A stretch of 15,864 bases of DNA from Sedimentisphaerales bacterium (GTDB lineage: Bacteria; Planctomycetota; Phycisphaerae; Sedimentisphaerales; Anaerobacaceae). Of the stretch, positions 14,890-15,864 are shown piece after piece. Positions within the stretch are counted from its first letter, which is position 1. Each line of letters opens with the position of its first letter. The stretch lies in the NCBI GenBank assembly GCA_030630905.1, contig DAOVMB010000010.1, forward strand, positions 1 to 15,864. Direction: 5' to 3'. Made by a program: the position numbers and the translations under genes. The notes under the pieces are model-generated. The model saw only the letters and a program-made list of their open reading frames with translations. It ran no database searches and was not told where the DNA came from.

Positions 14890-15474
14890 ATGTCACAGAC
14901 ACTTACAGTCAATCTTAATAAGCCGATTATCTCAGCAAAAGTCCTGGATGATTATGCCGGTGGTGTTGGGAGTAAAATGTCCAATCCTGGCCGAGTTGAT
15001 TCGGAAGCTAATACCGAGCAAATTCCAATACAAGATTTAGAAGCTCAGAAAGCTGTTTTTACGCAAGCTTGCCAGGCACTCAACGGTGTGATTGCCAGGC
15101 TCAATCAGTTTTGCGACAAATTGTATGTCGAACACAGAGAAGAAATCGCCAGGCTTTCGGTCGAAATCGCCAGGAAGATTTTGGTGCAAAAAGTGGAAAA
15201 TGGGGACTACGAAATAGAATCCATCATCAAAGAAGCCCTCAAAAATGCACCGAGTAGCCAGGATGTGATAGTGCATTTGAATCCTGAAGATCTTGAAAAA
15301 TACCAGAAGGCTCAGCGAGACGAGCCGGGTGGTGTTTTAGCCGGCATTAAGTTAATTCCCGATCCCAATATCGGGCAGGCGGAATGTTTACTTGAAAGCC
15401 CGAAAGGGATTATCAAATCGCTGATCGATGACAACCTGGAACGAATCGGCAAAGCGCTTGAGAAGGCAAATTGA
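14890..15474 (+). CDS. fliH: Flagellar assembly protein FliH
   Basis: A 194-residue protein in the fliG-fliH-fliI position. A variable N-terminus (1-50) leads into a helical region (about 50-110, with LYVEHREEIARLSVEIARKIL), then the HrpE/YscL/FliH-type C-domain (VIVHLNPEDLEKY, then GIKLIPDPNIGQAECLLESP). FliH dimers bind the FliI ATPase in the cytoplasm, restrain its activity and carry it to the export gate. The gene starts 4 bases after copy 2 of fliG and is followed 3 bases later by fliI. Sequence similarity in this family is low, so position adds to the call. Confidence 0.9.
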   Translation: MSQTLTVNLNKPIISAKVLDDYAGGVGSKMSNPGRVDSEANTEQIPIQDLEAQKAVFTQACQALNGVIARLNQFCDKLYVEHREEIARLSVEIARKILVQKVENGDYEIESIIKEALKNAPSSQDVIVHLNPEDLEKYQKAQRDEPGGVLAGIKLIPDPNIGQAECLLESPKGIIKSLIDDNLERIGKALEKAN

Positions 15475-15477
15475 ATT

Positions 15478-15864
15478 ATGGCTACAAGTGAGATTTTAGA
15501 CAACAAGATTGATTTTGAGGGATTTCACTCTGCGCTGCGTGATGTAAATCTGCTGGATTGCCAGGGTTTTGTGGTGCGGGTTTCCGGACAGACGGTTGAA
15601 TCTACCGGCCCGGCAATAGGTTTGGGAGAGCTTTGCAGTATCCGGATTCGCGATGGTCGGGGAGTGATGGCTGAGGTGGTCGGATTTCAGAACGACCATC
15701 TTATTTTGCTGCCGCTGGAGCATATAGAGGGCATATCACCGGGCGATACGGTAACTGCCCTGACCACCCCACGCCATATTACCCTGAGCGATAGTATCCT
15801 GGGCAGGGTATTAAACGGGCTGGCGGAACCGATAAATAATAAAGGTCCATTGTTAGGGATGGAC
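15478..15864 (+). CDS. fliI: Flagellar export ATPase FliI, N-terminal part
   Basis: 129 codons are visible up to the window edge with no stop. The N-terminal beta-barrel region is present (VVRVSGQTVESTGPAIGLGE and CSIRIRDGRGVMAEVVGFQ), as is the segment leading into the ATPase core (LGRVLNGLAEPINNKGP). The Walker A motif lies beyond the window. FliI is the hexameric ATPase of the flagellar type III export apparatus, related to F1-ATPase beta. It follows fliH by 3 bases in the same operon. Confidence 0.93.
   Translation, partial: MATSEILDNKIDFEGFHSALRDVNLLDCQGFVVRVSGQTVESTGPAIGLGELCSIRIRDGRGVMAEVVGFQNDHLILLPLEHIEGISPGDTVTALTTPRHITLSDSILGRVLNGLAEPINNKGPLLGMD

Overview
The window is a flagellar gene cluster from a moderate-GC, Gram-negative-type bacterium, with a giant glycosyltransferase/methyltransferase gene embedded in it. 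The partial Gfo/Idh/MocA-like dehydrogenase at the left edge and the overall gene style suggest a Planctomycetota (Phycisphaerae-like) genome. That assignment is an impression, not something the sequence proves.

Left part, bases 1-5450. The C-terminal end of a Gfo/Idh/MocA-family oxidoreductase runs on the + strand into the window. It converges on a minus-strand two-CBS-domain protein. Next comes a 1481-residue minus-strand protein made of two complete TPR + GT41 (OGT/SPINDLY-type) modules in tandem, followed by a SAM methyltransferase domain. It has its own sigma-54-type promoter and lies directly downstream of fliS and the flagellin gene. This makes it a strong candidate for a one-polypeptide flagellin glycosylation and methylation system.

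Middle part, bases 5560-9516, minus strand. fliS (export chaperone), flagellin (fliC) with a consensus FliA/sigma-28 promoter, a doubtful small ORF, and fliK (hook-length control) with a sigma-54-type promoter. A palindromic dispersed repeat sits in the fliK leader, and a second interspersed-repeat-like segment sits between fliC and fliS.

Right part, bases 10066-15864, + strand. A sigma-54-type promoter drives flgB-flgC-fliE-fliF-fliG1-fliG2-fliH-fliI, with the last gene cut by the window edge. This order is the usual one for the rod, MS-ring, switch and export-ATPase genes. The oddity is two consecutive fliG genes, both lacking some charged C-terminal residues that matter for torque in E. 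coli. The roughly 610-base gap between fliK and flgB is a divergent control region carrying both sigma-54 promoters.

Taken together, sigma-54 appears to drive the rod/MS-ring operon, hook-length control and the glycosyltransferase, while sigma-28 drives the filament protein. The modifying enzyme would therefore be made before or along with its presumed substrate.
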